Counted from the stretch's first letter, positions 51,494 through 61,734 are shown. The stretch is 64,000 bases of DNA from Marivirga salinae (GCF_030503855.1 NZ_CP129971.1:3410001-3474000), one strand, 5' to 3'. Notes: generated from the letters alone by a model not told the origin. A program made the numbers and translations.

Positions 51494-51527
51494 AAGCCCG
51501 CAATTCTTTTAGGATTTCGGGCTTTTG
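51494..51527 (+). terminator. rho-independent terminator of lon-porQ-hslU
   Basis: AAGCCCG (51494-51500) pairs with CGGGCTT (51518-51524), followed by T residues, 21 bp after the hslU stop. Confidence 0.82.
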
Positions 51528-51597
51528 TATTTGTAACAAGTACTGAAAACCTTAAACCATCTCATTCGATTATATAAAAAACATTCAAATTTAGATC

Positions 51598-52326
51598 ATG
51601 AAAAAATCATTATTCATCATTACAGGAGCAAGCAAGGGCATAGGAAAAGGATTGGCTGAAAAAGCCTTGGAGACAGGTGCTGATGTCTGGGGAATTAACA
51701 GAACTCATTCCATCGAGCATAAAAATTATAAGGCTTTGACTTTTGACTTAGCAGATATACACGATCTTCTAAAAGAGCTTCCTCAATTTTTCTCCGAAGC
51801 CAAAGACTATGAAAGAATTGTCCTGATTAATAATGCAGGGACTTTGGGTGATATTGGACATTTAGGAAATATTGAAAATGAGAGTATTCCGCATTTATTT
51901 GATTTAAATGTGAGTGCCCCTATCCTATTGATGAATCAGTTTATGAAGGATTTTAAGAATTTTAAAGGAAAAAAAATCATCATCAATATAAGTTCAGGAG
52001 CTGGTAAAAATGCTGTAGATGGTTGGTCAGGTTACTGTGCTTCAAAAGCGGCTTTGGATATGGCTTCAAAAGTAGCAGCTAAAGAAGCTGAAATGGATGG
52101 AAATGGCTTTATCATAAAAGCTATTGCTCCGGGCGTGGTGGATACTGAAATGCAAACACAAATCCGCAGTACAGATAAAAAATCATTCAGCGGAGTAGAG
52201 AAATTTAAAAACTTAAAGGAAGAAAATCAGCTGAGTAGTGAAGAAGAAGTGGCAGAAAAATATTTCCATTTTATTGATAATTTGGAGAAGTATCCTGATG
52301 TGATTTTAGATGTGAGGGATGTTTGA
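51598..52326 (+). CDS. short-chain dehydrogenase/reductase
   Basis: A 242-residue Rossmann oxidoreductase. TGASKGIGKGL (cofactor loop, residues 9-19), NNAG (about 78-81), Ser in NISSGAG, and the catalytic YCASK. The Arg in GINRTHS after the second strand favours NADPH. The general form resembles the sepiapterin/benzil-reductase-like SDRs (AIAPGVVDTEMQTQIR). Substrate unknown. Single gene behind the hslU terminator. Confidence 0.88.
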   Translation: MKKSLFIITGASKGIGKGLAEKALETGADVWGINRTHSIEHKNYKALTFDLADIHDLLKELPQFFSEAKDYERIVLINNAGTLGDIGHLGNIENESIPHLFDLNVSAPILLMNQFMKDFKNFKGKKIIINISSGAGKNAVDGWSGYCASKAALDMASKVAAKEAEMDGNGFIIKAIAPGVVDTEMQTQIRSTDKKSFSGVEKFKNLKEENQLSSEEEVAEKYFHFIDNLEKYPDVILDVRDV

Positions 52327-52456
52327 ATCCTCTTACCGTTAGTTCTAAATTAATAAATCACCTGATTTATTAGTAGTTTATATTTCTTATTGAAGTTTTA
52401 ATTTAAAACCTCTACTAATTCAGTCAAAAAGCTTATCTTAAGCTTTTAGATTTAAA

Positions 52457-55400
52457 ATGAACCGAAACAGAAAAAGATTATACCGTACTATCGGCTTTGC
52501 CATTCTCATTATATCCGTTGGTTACATAGTAAATGACCAATTAAAGAAAATGGGGAATAGAATTTCGGGTGAATATTTACAAGAGTTAATCACCAAAGAA
52601 AGTAAGGGGCTTTATCAATTTAATTATGAGGAAATTGACCTAAATATTCTTAGGAAATCAATAGAAATAAGAAATATAAAATTAATTGCCACTCCCAAAA
52701 ATCGTGAAGATTCCATTAACTCAAAAAACATTTATGAAGCTCAGGTCGGTGAAGTGAAAATCTCATTAGAATCTGTTTTAAGAATTTATACTGATAAAGA
52801 ATTGGTGGTAGATGGAATAGAGGTTATAGACCCATTATTGTTTATGACTAAAATCAATCCTGAAAAAAAGCCGCTGAAATTCGGTCGAGAAACAGGAGAG
52901 CTTTATGATGTTATTTCTCAATATTTGGAATTACTTCAAATCAACTATCTGAAGGTCAGAAGTGGAACAGTTGATCACTCACCAAGTAATTTCAGATTAA
53001 AAGCCATTGATTTCAATATTGAAAACTTTGAAGTATCTCAGAAAACAAAAAGGAAAAAAATCTTTTACTCGGAAGCCATAAATCTTGGTGTCAACCAGCA
53101 ATCCATTTTATTACCTGACAGCATACATGAATTGAGTTTTGATGGTTTTGAATTATCCACTAAAGATTCCATTCTTAATTTCAATAATTTTAAGATCAAT
53201 GCAAGAGATGACATCGACCCAGAAAAAGTATTCCAAAAGGAAAACCAAAATGTATACGATATTGATATCCCAACTTTGGAATTAAAAGGGATAAACTATC
53301 TTAAAGCTTATGAAGATAACTTCTTGGTGGTGAAAGAGGTGAATATCCCCAAACCAAAAATCAAAATACAATCGGTTTTAAAATCGAAAGAAAAAAATAC
53401 GGGACAGGCAGAAAACAGCATTGGCGCATCACTTTTAGCACTTTTTGATTTAATTAAAATTAATGAATTTAAAATTGAGGAAGGTGGCTTAAATCTGACT
53501 TTAAAAGGCGATAACCAACAAAGATTTTTATCAGACAATATCAGTATAGAATTGTTTAATATTGAATTAGATTCTACTCAAAGAGATATTCAAAATATCA
53601 TCCATTATTTTGAGCACGCTACAGTAGAGATCAATGATTACGATTACCTATTGCCTGACAATTTACATAACATTAAATTCAAAAAACTGAACTTCAATAC
53701 TATAGACTCTACTTTATTAGTCCAAAACCTCGAAATAAAACCATCAAGAAGTCTTGATGACAGTACGTTAACACAATTCAATCTTAATTTACCATTGTTA
53801 GAGATGGAAGGCATTGCCCACCGAGACATTTATGATAATGACCGAATCAATTTGAAGAACCTAGCTTTAAGTAATTCAAAAATCACTATTACTCCCCCTT
53901 ATTTAAAAAATTCTGAAGACCAAAATGGTATGATTACACCTGAAAGATTATTTAAAATCTTAGGTAAATATTTTAAGGAAGTAAAACTTAAAAAGTTTTC
54001 TGTTCTTAATACTGATGTAAGTGTTGGGGAATTTCTCGTTGGTAATTCTCTAAACATACAATCGCATTCTCTCAAAATTGATTCAGGCTTTCATTCATGG
54101 CATAAAATAGCGGATAGCACTTTAATAAATGGACAGGAATTGCTTTATAAACTGGAAAATGGTCAATTTCGTGTCAGTACTTTTCAATCTGAGAATAATC
54201 TGCACTCCTTAGATTTAACCAATTTAAACTTCACTTATGAAGATATTAAAGATAAAGTTAAGGTAGATTATCTGAGTTTTAAAGGCATACAATTGGATAG
54301 CATTCTCCATAGAAGTAAAATCAGTATAGACAGTCTGACTCTTTTTAAGCCAACTATTAACTTGAGCTATAAAGATTTAAAACAAAAAACTAATGCCCGT
54401 AATGAATGGGGATTTCCAGATAAACCAATTAATGTATTATTGAGAAAAGGTGGTTTAAAATACCAGATAGATGAATATAGAAATTTATCTATAGCTGATT
54501 TTGATGTAGAATTGAATTATCAAAATGAAGTAAAACTCTTTCAAGTTTTAGCAAAAGAATTTTTGCTAAAAGATGATAAACTCAAACATCAATTTCGATT
54601 ATCGAAATTGACGCTTCCAAAAAATCCGTCCAACTTATCACTTTATGATTTTCAGATTAGTCCATATCAGTTAAATGATAGCCTATCGATTTCCATTAAA
54701 ATCCCTAAAATAAGCTTTATAAATTTCAATAAAAATGCTCTGATTAGTAATAAAAGCTTTGAAGCAGACAGCATGTTGAGCCTAATTACTCAATTAAATT
54801 ATACTGGTTTGAGTGATTTGAAAAAGAATTTCACTTTTTCAAATGACCATAAAAGTGAGTATAGCTTTGCTGTTAAAAATAGTAAAATAGAACTAACAGG
54901 CTCAAGCATTCTTTTACTTAATGATGAAAAAAAGAAAAGTCAGATCGTGAGTTCAGATGCTAAATTAACACTCCGTAACCTAAATTTTCCTGAGAATGAA
55001 AATCAAAATTTCTTCTTTGCTGATGATTTCATCTTATCCAATGAAAGCTTTAAATTTTACTCTCCGTCAAATGACACTATTTCCGTTCGGAATCTAAACT
55101 ACAACAGCCAAAGTCAAGCGGGTGAAATTAAAGAATTTATTTTTAATAGGTCTGACAATAGCACATCATTGACAATAGGTGGAATAAAAATGAAAAATGC
55201 TAATATCAATGAATATGTGCAAAAGAAGCAAATCAATATTCAAAAATTCAGCAGTACTAAGACCACACTTAATCTGAGAATAAATCAAGATAGCGAGAAG
55301 ATTCCACAAAAGGTTGCGCTTCCATTCAATTCTCTAAAGATTCAAGAATTATTCTCAAGTGATATAAATATAAAAATATATCATGAAGAAAATGAAAGAG

Positions 55401-56554
55401 ATTATTATGTAAGAAAAGCAGATTTATTGATCAATACAATCGCTTTTGATTCTACCCTTAATCCAAAAGAAATTCATCATCATATTAATTCAATGGTATT
55501 TAGTGGAAAAAATTATAGAGAAAATTTTGGCAAACATTATACGATTACCGCCAACGACTATACTTTCCGATATCCTTCATCAAATTTTGCCGCACACAAC
55601 ATTAAAATGCGCTCAAAATACGACCGATTTGAATATAGTGATCACATTGAATTTCAAAATGATTGGTTTAAGCTTGATGTCTCAGCTTTAAAAGTTAAGA
55701 AACTCGATATTGACAGCCTGCTAATCAGCCAAAAATTCATCGTTAATAAATTGGAATTAGAAAATGGAGACTTTACCGTTTTTCGTGATTTGAATGTGCC
55801 TCATAACGAAGATAAAAAAGTACCTATGCCCCAGAAATTGCTTTCAGAAATGGATTTTGCTTTTAGTGTAGATACTATTTTTGTTAATTCTGATATTCAC
55901 ATTCATATTATGCCTAAAGAAACTTCAGGAATTGGGACTATGACCCTCAATATTGATAATGGTTATCTGTATAATATGCGAACGCACCATTTCAGAAATA
56001 CTAAACCTATGATCCTTCAAGCCACAGGAAAACTAAACGAAAAAGCTGATTTCTCAACTAAAGTGAATTTCCCAATGCCATCCGAGAAAAGTGAATTTCA
56101 TTTTATGGGTACGGTAGGAGAATTAGATTTGACAGCTTTAAATGAAATGCTGATTCCACTGGGCGCAATTGAAGTACGATCTGGCTTTAATGAGGAAGTG
56201 AACATTAACTTTAAGGGTAGTGATGAATATGCTGAAGGTTTAATAGAATTTCGTTACAATAACTTAAAAGTTGACATTCTAGATAGAGAAACATATCAAT
56301 CCAAAGGCTTTGGCAACAACCTAAAAACCATTTTTGCCAATAGTTTTGTTGTCAGCTCTAAAAATCCTAGATGGTTCAGTCTGCAAGAAGGCAATATTTT
56401 CTTTGAACGTATTAAAAGTCGTTCTATTTTTAATTTTTGGGCTAAAGCACTTTTAAGTGGAGCGGTAAGCAGCATCGGAATCAATAAAAGTAAAGAAGAA
56501 GCCAAAGCTTATTATAAAGAAAATAAGGAATCGATTGAGGAAATTGATGAGTGA
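52457..56554 (+). CDS. very large AsmA/DUF748-like envelope protein
   Basis: A 1365-residue protein with one N-terminal membrane helix (about 12-28, IGFAILIISVGYIV) and no signal cleavage. The rest is a long succession of beta strands of 8-12 residues with repeated phrases such as SLDLTNLNFTYEDIKDKVKV, LHNIKFKKLNFNTIDSTL and FRLKAIDFNIENFEVS, with spacing suggesting an extended beta groove. The part near 1170-1260 (MTLNIDNGYLYNMR, LQATGKLNEKADFSTKVNFP, LNEMLIPLGAIEVRSG) matches the repeating DUF748/AsmA-type pattern. Such proteins are proposed to bridge the periplasm and carry lipids; here that is inference. Monocistronic. Confidence 0.6.
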   Translation: MNRNRKRLYRTIGFAILIISVGYIVNDQLKKMGNRISGEYLQELITKESKGLYQFNYEEIDLNILRKSIEIRNIKLIATPKNREDSINSKNIYEAQVGEVKISLESVLRIYTDKELVVDGIEVIDPLLFMTKINPEKKPLKFGRETGELYDVISQYLELLQINYLKVRSGTVDHSPSNFRLKAIDFNIENFEVSQKTKRKKIFYSEAINLGVNQQSILLPDSIHELSFDGFELSTKDSILNFNNFKINARDDIDPEKVFQKENQNVYDIDIPTLELKGINYLKAYEDNFLVVKEVNIPKPKIKIQSVLKSKEKNTGQAENSIGASLLALFDLIKINEFKIEEGGLNLTLKGDNQQRFLSDNISIELFNIELDSTQRDIQNIIHYFEHATVEINDYDYLLPDNLHNIKFKKLNFNTIDSTLLVQNLEIKPSRSLDDSTLTQFNLNLPLLEMEGIAHRDIYDNDRINLKNLALSNSKITITPPYLKNSEDQNGMITPERLFKILGKYFKEVKLKKFSVLNTDVSVGEFLVGNSLNIQSHSLKIDSGFHSWHKIADSTLINGQELLYKLENGQFRVSTFQSENNLHSLDLTNLNFTYEDIKDKVKVDYLSFKGIQLDSILHRSKISIDSLTLFKPTINLSYKDLKQKTNARNEWGFPDKPINVLLRKGGLKYQIDEYRNLSIADFDVELNYQNEVKLFQVLAKEFLLKDDKLKHQFRLSKLTLPKNPSNLSLYDFQISPYQLNDSLSISIKIPKISFINFNKNALISNKSFEADSMLSLITQLNYTGLSDLKKNFTFSNDHKSEYSFAVKNSKIELTGSSILLLNDEKKKSQIVSSDAKLTLRNLNFPENENQNFFFADDFILSNESFKFYSPSNDTISVRNLNYNSQSQAGEIKEFIFNRSDNSTSLTIGGIKMKNANINEYVQKKQINIQKFSSTKTTLNLRINQDSEKIPQKVALPFNSLKIQELFSSDINIKIYHEENERDYYVRKADLLINTIAFDSTLNPKEIHHHINSMVFSGKNYRENFGKHYTITANDYTFRYPSSNFAAHNIKMRSKYDRFEYSDHIEFQNDWFKLDVSALKVKKLDIDSLLISQKFIVNKLELENGDFTVFRDLNVPHNEDKKVPMPQKLLSEMDFAFSVDTIFVNSDIHIHIMPKETSGIGTMTLNIDNGYLYNMRTHHFRNTKPMILQATGKLNEKADFSTKVNFPMPSEKSEFHFMGTVGELDLTALNEMLIPLGAIEVRSGFNEEVNINFKGSDEYAEGLIEFRYNNLKVDILDRETYQSKGFGNNLKTIFANSFVVSSKNPRWFSLQEGNIFFERIKSRSIFNFWAKALLSGAVSSIGINKSKEEAKAYYKENKESIEEIDE

Positions 56555-56830
56555 TATTTTTATAAACTCATTATCTTCTACCTTCATTTTGGTATTTAAA
56601 GCTAAATTAAGATGCATTTAAATAGAAAAGTGAAAACATCTGTAAAAGGTATGGAACTAAGTCGAATTCAGCCTAATGCAGCAAGATGACATATTGGTCA
56701 TATTGAATTTACAGCACTCATCAGGTTTTTAGATTAGCAAATTTTTAATAATTTTAAAGTCAATACTTTATCAGAAAAAAAATCTGATAGCGCTATTTTA
56801 AAAATCAGATTAGCTTAAAACTTTCAACCA
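56555..56830. other. 276-bp gap upstream of the UvrD-like gene
   Basis: No gene seen. TATCAGA (56769-56775) and TCTGATA (56783-56789) flank seven A, a weak hairpin without T run. No clear -7 box. Confidence 0.4.
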
Positions 56831-58594
56831 ATGCAATTAACCGAAGAACAATCCGCCATTATCTTATCAGATGGCAACATCAAAATAAATGCAGTAGCAG
56901 GTTCAGGAAAAACCACCACTTTGATTGCTTATGCTGAAAGCAGACCCAAAAACAGCAGAATACTTTATCTGGCATTTAATAAATCTGTAAAATTAGAAGC
57001 TAGCAAAAAATTTAAATCTAAGAAGCTTTTCAATGTTGATGTGCAAACTGCTCATTCCTTGGCTTTTAAGCATGTGGTAATCGGAAATAACCTGGAAATC
57101 AACAGCAACGGATACAAAAATCATGAATTAGCTGATATATTAGGTATTAAAATTACTGGTGAGCCTATGGCAGAAATGATTATCGCCAATCACATTAATA
57201 AATTCACTGCCTACTTTTGCAATAGCAGTGCTTCTAAGGTGGAAGAATTGAATTATGAAGACACTATTTCAGACAAAAAAGCTTTGGCTTTTGTAAAGGG
57301 CAATTATTCCTATATCAAAAAGAAAACCCGTGAGTTTTTGGCGAAAATGAATAAAGGAGAAATTGCTATCACCCACGACTTTTACTTGAAAAAATTCCAA
57401 CTTGAAAATCCTCAGCTTAATTACGATTACATCCTGTTTGATGAGGGACAAGATGCCTCCCCTGCTATGTTGGAAGTTTTTCTCAATCAAAAAGCTACTA
57501 AAGTGATTGTAGGAGATACTCACCAACAGATTTATTCTTGGAGGTATGCCGTTAATTCATTAGAAATGGTGGATTTCAAAGGATTAGAATTGTCAAGTAG
57601 TTTCAGATTTAATGACAAAATTGCATATCTGGCTCAAGCCATAGTAGAAAGAAAAAAATATCTTCAACCGATTGTGAAATTCCAAATCACAGGAAAAGGT
57701 GAACCTTCAAAAGGAGAACAAAAAGCAGTTTTAGCACGCACCAATTTAGGGCTTTTGACAAAGGCGATCGATTACATTTCTGAAAGAGAGAATTTGGATG
57801 GTATTTACTTCGAAGGCAATATTAATTCCTACACTTATGCTGATGATGGAACATCGCTTTATGATGTTTTAAACCTTTACAATGGCAAAAGAAAATTCAT
57901 CAAAGACCCATTGATTAAAAAAATGAATTCTTTGGAGGACTTAGAGGAGTATATCGACAAAACCGAAGACATGCAATTGGGAATGATGGTGGAATTAGTC
58001 AGAGAATATGGAAATGAAATCCCAAAATACATCAAGCAATTAAAGGGGAAACATGTTGAAAATGAAGATAGAGAAAAAGCACACATCATTTTTTCCACCG
58101 TGCACCGATGCAAAGGAATGGAATATGACTCTGTTCAGTTGGTAAACGATTTCCTTACAGAAGAGAAATTAAAGAAATTAACACAACAAAAAGACCTCCC
58201 TGATTTGATCAAACAAAAGCTTAATGAAGAAATCAATTTATTATATGTAGCCGTAACCCGAACCCAAAACAAGCTTTTTATAGAAGAAGAATTACTTCCT
58301 GAAAATTGGGCTAAAAATGGGCAAATTGTTTTATTGAAGCATAAAGAAGAAGAAAATAATCAATCCATAAAAGACTTAAAAGTGCCTAGCTTTGAGGAGA
58401 AGGCTTATGACCTTGCGGAAGTTAGAAAGAAACACAAATCAGCTTATGCGCCATGGAATGATGAATTGGACAAAGAATTAAAATTTATGTTCGAAGAAGG
58501 TTTGAGCACCAAAGATTTAGCTAATCATTTTGGTAGAACTAAAGGAGCCATCAGGGCAAGGATTCAAAAATTGTTTTCATTTGAAGATTTGTAA
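56831..58594 (+). CDS. UvrD/FBH1-like superfamily-1 helicase with C-terminal DNA-binding tail
   Basis: A 587-residue ATP-dependent DNA helicase. Q-motif-like LTEEQSAIILSDG, Walker A VAGSGKTTT (22-30), motif II DEGQDASPAM, motif III VGDTHQQIYSWR, motif IV SFRFNDKIA, motif V STVHRCKGMEYDSVQLVND and motif VI LLYVAVTRTQNKLFIEE. The domain order and the FNKSVKLEASKKF region resemble FBH1-type (F-box helicase-like) proteins rather than full UvrD/PcrA, which is about 700 residues. The last 55 residues (WNDELDKELKFMFEEGLSTK, HFGRTKGAIRARIQKL) form a MerR/SANT-like helix-turn-helix. Monocistronic. Confidence 0.87.
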   Translation: MQLTEEQSAIILSDGNIKINAVAGSGKTTTLIAYAESRPKNSRILYLAFNKSVKLEASKKFKSKKLFNVDVQTAHSLAFKHVVIGNNLEINSNGYKNHELADILGIKITGEPMAEMIIANHINKFTAYFCNSSASKVEELNYEDTISDKKALAFVKGNYSYIKKKTREFLAKMNKGEIAITHDFYLKKFQLENPQLNYDYILFDEGQDASPAMLEVFLNQKATKVIVGDTHQQIYSWRYAVNSLEMVDFKGLELSSSFRFNDKIAYLAQAIVERKKYLQPIVKFQITGKGEPSKGEQKAVLARTNLGLLTKAIDYISERENLDGIYFEGNINSYTYADDGTSLYDVLNLYNGKRKFIKDPLIKKMNSLEDLEEYIDKTEDMQLGMMVELVREYGNEIPKYIKQLKGKHVENEDREKAHIIFSTVHRCKGMEYDSVQLVNDFLTEEKLKKLTQQKDLPDLIKQKLNEEINLLYVAVTRTQNKLFIEEELLPENWAKNGQIVLLKHKEEENNQSIKDLKVPSFEEKAYDLAEVRKKHKSAYAPWNDELDKELKFMFEEGLSTKDLANHFGRTKGAIRARIQKLFSFEDL

Positions 58595-58694
58595 AATGTA
58601 ATCTCCACTCAAATATTACAGACGAATTGATATTATTTATCGGTAAATAGCTATTTTTCTTCTTTTTATTAATCTTTATGGGAAATTTGTAAAG

Positions 58695-60734
58695 ATGAAA
58701 AAACTTTTAACACTTCTTTTCTTTATTCCTTTTTTTGCATTAAGTCAAAATGAACAGGTATTATATCAGCTAGTAAAACTGAATGATGAGGTAAATTCAC
58801 GCTATCATGAGAGTGCTCCTTTAGTAACTCCAGATAATCAAAGGTTATACTTTACGATTACAAATCATCCTGAAAATAATGAAGGAAGAGATAACTCACA
58901 GGACATCTGGTATTCTGACAAACAAGCAGATGGCACTTGGGGGCCAGCAATTCATATGGAATCTCCTTTTAATAAGCGCCAGTTTAATCAGGTATTTACT
59001 ATACTTGATGATGGAAATTCACTTTTCATTAGAGGGGGTAGTAATAATAGAAAAAAAGGTTTTTCAATAGTTACTAAAGATGAAAAAGGCTGGAATAGAC
59101 CTGAGGAATTAGAAATTGAAGATTATGAAGATATGAGCAAAGGGATATTCTCTGGAGCTACGATCAGTCAAGATCGAAGTGCTATTATTATCTACATGAA
59201 TGAAAGAGAGAAAAAGCCATATAGCGATCTCTATTTAAGCAAAAGAAAAAGTGATGGCTCTTACAGCAAACCTATAATGATTGAACCATTAAGTACTTAT
59301 AAAGACGAATTTGGGCCCTATTTAGCAGAAGATGATCAAGTAATGTATTATGCTAGTAATCGTGAAGGAACAATTGGTGGTGTAGATATTTGGAAAGTAA
59401 GAAGGTTAGATGATAGCTGGTTAAAATGGAGTGAGCCAGAAAATATTGGCCCACCCATAAATACTGATGGTTTTGATTCCTACTTTTCTGTGGATGCATC
59501 GGGAAATAATGCATTCACAACCAGAACCTATGTAAGTGCAGATGGCAGTAATATGAATATTTATGGCTTGATTCCAAAAGCGAAAATCACCATTAAAGGG
59601 AATGTATTGGATGCAAACAGTAAAAAACCACTATCTCTTTTCTTAACTGCAGAGCCTAAGGAGGATAAACCCATAAATTATGAAGTAGATTCAGATGGAA
59701 ATTATCAATTCATAACCTATAAAAATAAACCATTCAATTTTATAGCTGCTAAAATTGGATATGAGCAATTGAATGAATCCTTAGACTTAAGTTCCATAAT
59801 AGAAGATACTATTATTTATAAAGATTTACTTTTAAGCCCAATCAAAACAAAAGTAAACTTATATGGCTTAATCACAGACTCGAAAAGTATGCAGGCTGTT
59901 AATGCAGCAGTTTATGTATCAAAAAATAACTTCAAAGATTCGACTAGAACTAGATTTCAAGATGGTGGATATGAATTGACATTAGAAGGTGGTGGAGAAT
60001 ATCAAATAAAAATCCTATCTCAAGATTATCAAAATATTCAAGAAACATTCATTGTAGAAATTCCTGAAGGAACTTATGAACATGAAATCAGAAAAGATTA
60101 TGAAATGAAAAAGGCTTTTAAGCCTTATATAATTTCAGGAATAGTATTGGACGAAAAAACGCAAGAACCTTTAGAAGCGGAATTAACTTTTGAAATCCAA
60201 GATACAACTCTGACAAAAACAAAAAGTAATAAAGACGGTACCTTTGAAGTGTCAATACCCAAAGCAGGTGAACTTATCATAAGGGGTAAAAAAATTAACT
60301 ATCTCAACCTTGAAGATGAAGTTCTTATAGCAGACAATCAGGATTTTACTCAATACAATAAGCAATTATTAATGTCCCCAATAGAAGTCGGCAAAACTGT
60401 CATTATTGATAATATCTATTTTAATTTTGACAAAACATCTCTAAAAGAAGCATCATTCCCAGAATTGGATAGATTAACTGATTTGATGACACAAAATCCT
60501 GGTATCAAAATTGAAATAATAGGTCATACAGACAGCAAAGGGAGTGATGATTATAATCTAACCTTAAGTGAAGGTAGAGCTCAAGCCGTTATGCAATATC
60601 TTTTAGACAAAGGAATTTCAGCAGAAAGAATGAAGGCAAAAGGATTAGGAGAAACCTCCCCTATCAGCAGCAATGATACCGAAGCAGGAAGAGCAGAAAA
60701 CAGACGGGTAGAATTTACAATTGTGGAGAAATAA
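58695..60734 (+). CDS. OmpA-family protein with beta-propeller and CRD modules
   Basis: A 679-residue envelope protein with signal peptide (1-18, TLLFFIPFFALSQ). It lacks the N-terminal TPR of the paralogue at 44396-46348. PD40 propeller repeats (about 40-295, SAPLVTPDNQRLYFTITNHP; FGPYLAEDDQVMYYASNREG), three carboxypeptidase-regulatory-like repeats (about 300-560, KGNVLDANSKKPLSLFL; SGIVLDEKTQEPLEAELTF) and an OmpA domain (about 570-679, EIIGHTDSKGSDDYN, ENRRVEFTIVEK). It is probably anchored to peptidoglycan at the outer membrane. The exact role is unknown. Confidence 0.83.
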   Translation: MKKLLTLLFFIPFFALSQNEQVLYQLVKLNDEVNSRYHESAPLVTPDNQRLYFTITNHPENNEGRDNSQDIWYSDKQADGTWGPAIHMESPFNKRQFNQVFTILDDGNSLFIRGGSNNRKKGFSIVTKDEKGWNRPEELEIEDYEDMSKGIFSGATISQDRSAIIIYMNEREKKPYSDLYLSKRKSDGSYSKPIMIEPLSTYKDEFGPYLAEDDQVMYYASNREGTIGGVDIWKVRRLDDSWLKWSEPENIGPPINTDGFDSYFSVDASGNNAFTTRTYVSADGSNMNIYGLIPKAKITIKGNVLDANSKKPLSLFLTAEPKEDKPINYEVDSDGNYQFITYKNKPFNFIAAKIGYEQLNESLDLSSIIEDTIIYKDLLLSPIKTKVNLYGLITDSKSMQAVNAAVYVSKNNFKDSTRTRFQDGGYELTLEGGGEYQIKILSQDYQNIQETFIVEIPEGTYEHEIRKDYEMKKAFKPYIISGIVLDEKTQEPLEAELTFEIQDTTLTKTKSNKDGTFEVSIPKAGELIIRGKKINYLNLEDEVLIADNQDFTQYNKQLLMSPIEVGKTVIIDNIYFNFDKTSLKEASFPELDRLTDLMTQNPGIKIEIIGHTDSKGSDDYNLTLSEGRAQAVMQYLLDKGISAERMKAKGLGETSPISSNDTEAGRAENRRVEFTIVEK

Positions 60735-60789
60735 TTACTGATGATTTTAACTTTATTCGTTTTGATACCAGTCAGGTCAACAAGATAGT

Positions 60790-60826
60790 AAATTGTAGAT
60801 ACAAGGGATGCTTGTATCTACAATTT
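60790..60826. terminator. perfect 16-bp hairpin between convergent genes
   Basis: AAATTGTAGATACAAG (60790-60805) and CTTGTATCTACAATTT (60811-60826) pair without mismatch around GGATG. Located between convergent genes, it could stop transcription both ways, although no T run follows; a small mobile palindrome is an alternative. Confidence 0.55.
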
Positions 60827-60831
60827 ATAAT

Positions 60832-61734
60832 CTATTTCAATCCAGATTCCTTAATTTTCTCTGCTATTCTTTTAGATAAACCTTCCGTTGCTTGCATTAA
60901 AGGCATTCTTACATAATTACCGCATACACCTTGCTGGCGTAATGCTTCTTTTGCTCCTACCGGATTGCTTTCCTCATACATTAGAGAATTAACTCTCAAT
61001 AATTTGAAAAGGCTTTCATTTGATTTGGCAAAATCTCCTTTCAAAGCATTCTGCACCATTTCCGCAAACACTTCAGGAAATGGATTTGCTAAAACTGAAA
61101 TCACCCCTACTGCTCCTAATGTAATCATAGCATTAGTCAATAAATCATCACCGGATATCAATAAGAATTCCTTAGGCTTTCCAGCCATGATTTCCATGCA
61201 CTGTCCTAAATCACCAGAAGCTTCTTTTATGCCAATAATATTTTCATGCTGTGCCAATCTCAAAGTGGTTTCAGCTTTTATATTGGAAGCAGTTCTTCCA
61301 GGAACATTATATAAAATTACAGGAACTGGTGAAGCTTCTGCGATTTTTACAAAATGCTGATAAATCCCCTCCTGAGAAGGTTTATTATAATGAGGAGATG
61401 CTGATAAGATAGCATCTACTCCAGATAAATCAATCTGACCTATAAAATCAATGACAGCTTGTGTATTATTTCCACCCGCTCCAAAAACTATAGGTAAGTT
61501 TTTAGGATTATGCGTTTTTACAAGAGCTAAAATCTCTTGCTTTTCTTTTAAAGTTGTAGTGGCTGATTCACCTGTAGTTCCTTGCACCACAAAGTAATCT
61601 GCTCCTTTGGCAGTGTGTATCAATAGCTTTTCTAAAGCTTCCCTATCTACTGTTAAATCTTCTTTAAATGGGGTGATTAACGCAGGTCCCACCCCCTTAA
61701 ATTTCTTAGTTGTTTCCTGAAATTTTTCTGACAT
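60832..61734 (-). CDS. dapA: 4-hydroxy-tetrahydrodipicolinate synthase
   Basis: First committed step of lysine and diaminopimelate synthesis: condensation of pyruvate with aspartate semialdehyde. The 300-residue TIM-barrel enzyme has GTTGESATT (52-60), the Tyr142 of YNVPGRTASN and the Schiff-base Lys170 in GIKEASGDL; the Arg of the aspartate-semialdehyde site is R147. Its start lies 29 bp inside the DUF6913 gene, so the two are coupled. Order ligA - DUF6913 - dapA is known from other Bacteroidota. Confidence 0.96.
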   Translation of the reverse strand: MSEKFQETTKKFKGVGPALITPFKEDLTVDREALEKLLIHTAKGADYFVVQGTTGESATTTLKEKQEILALVKTHNPKNLPIVFGAGGNNTQAVIDFIGQIDLSGVDAILSASPHYNKPSQEGIYQHFVKIAEASPVPVILYNVPGRTASNIKAETTLRLAQHENIIGIKEASGDLGQCMEIMAGKPKEFLLISGDDLLTNAMITLGAVGVISVLANPFPEVFAEMVQNALKGDFAKSNESLFKLLRVNSLMYEESNPVGAKEALRQQGVCGNYVRMPLMQATEGLSKRIAEKIKESGLK

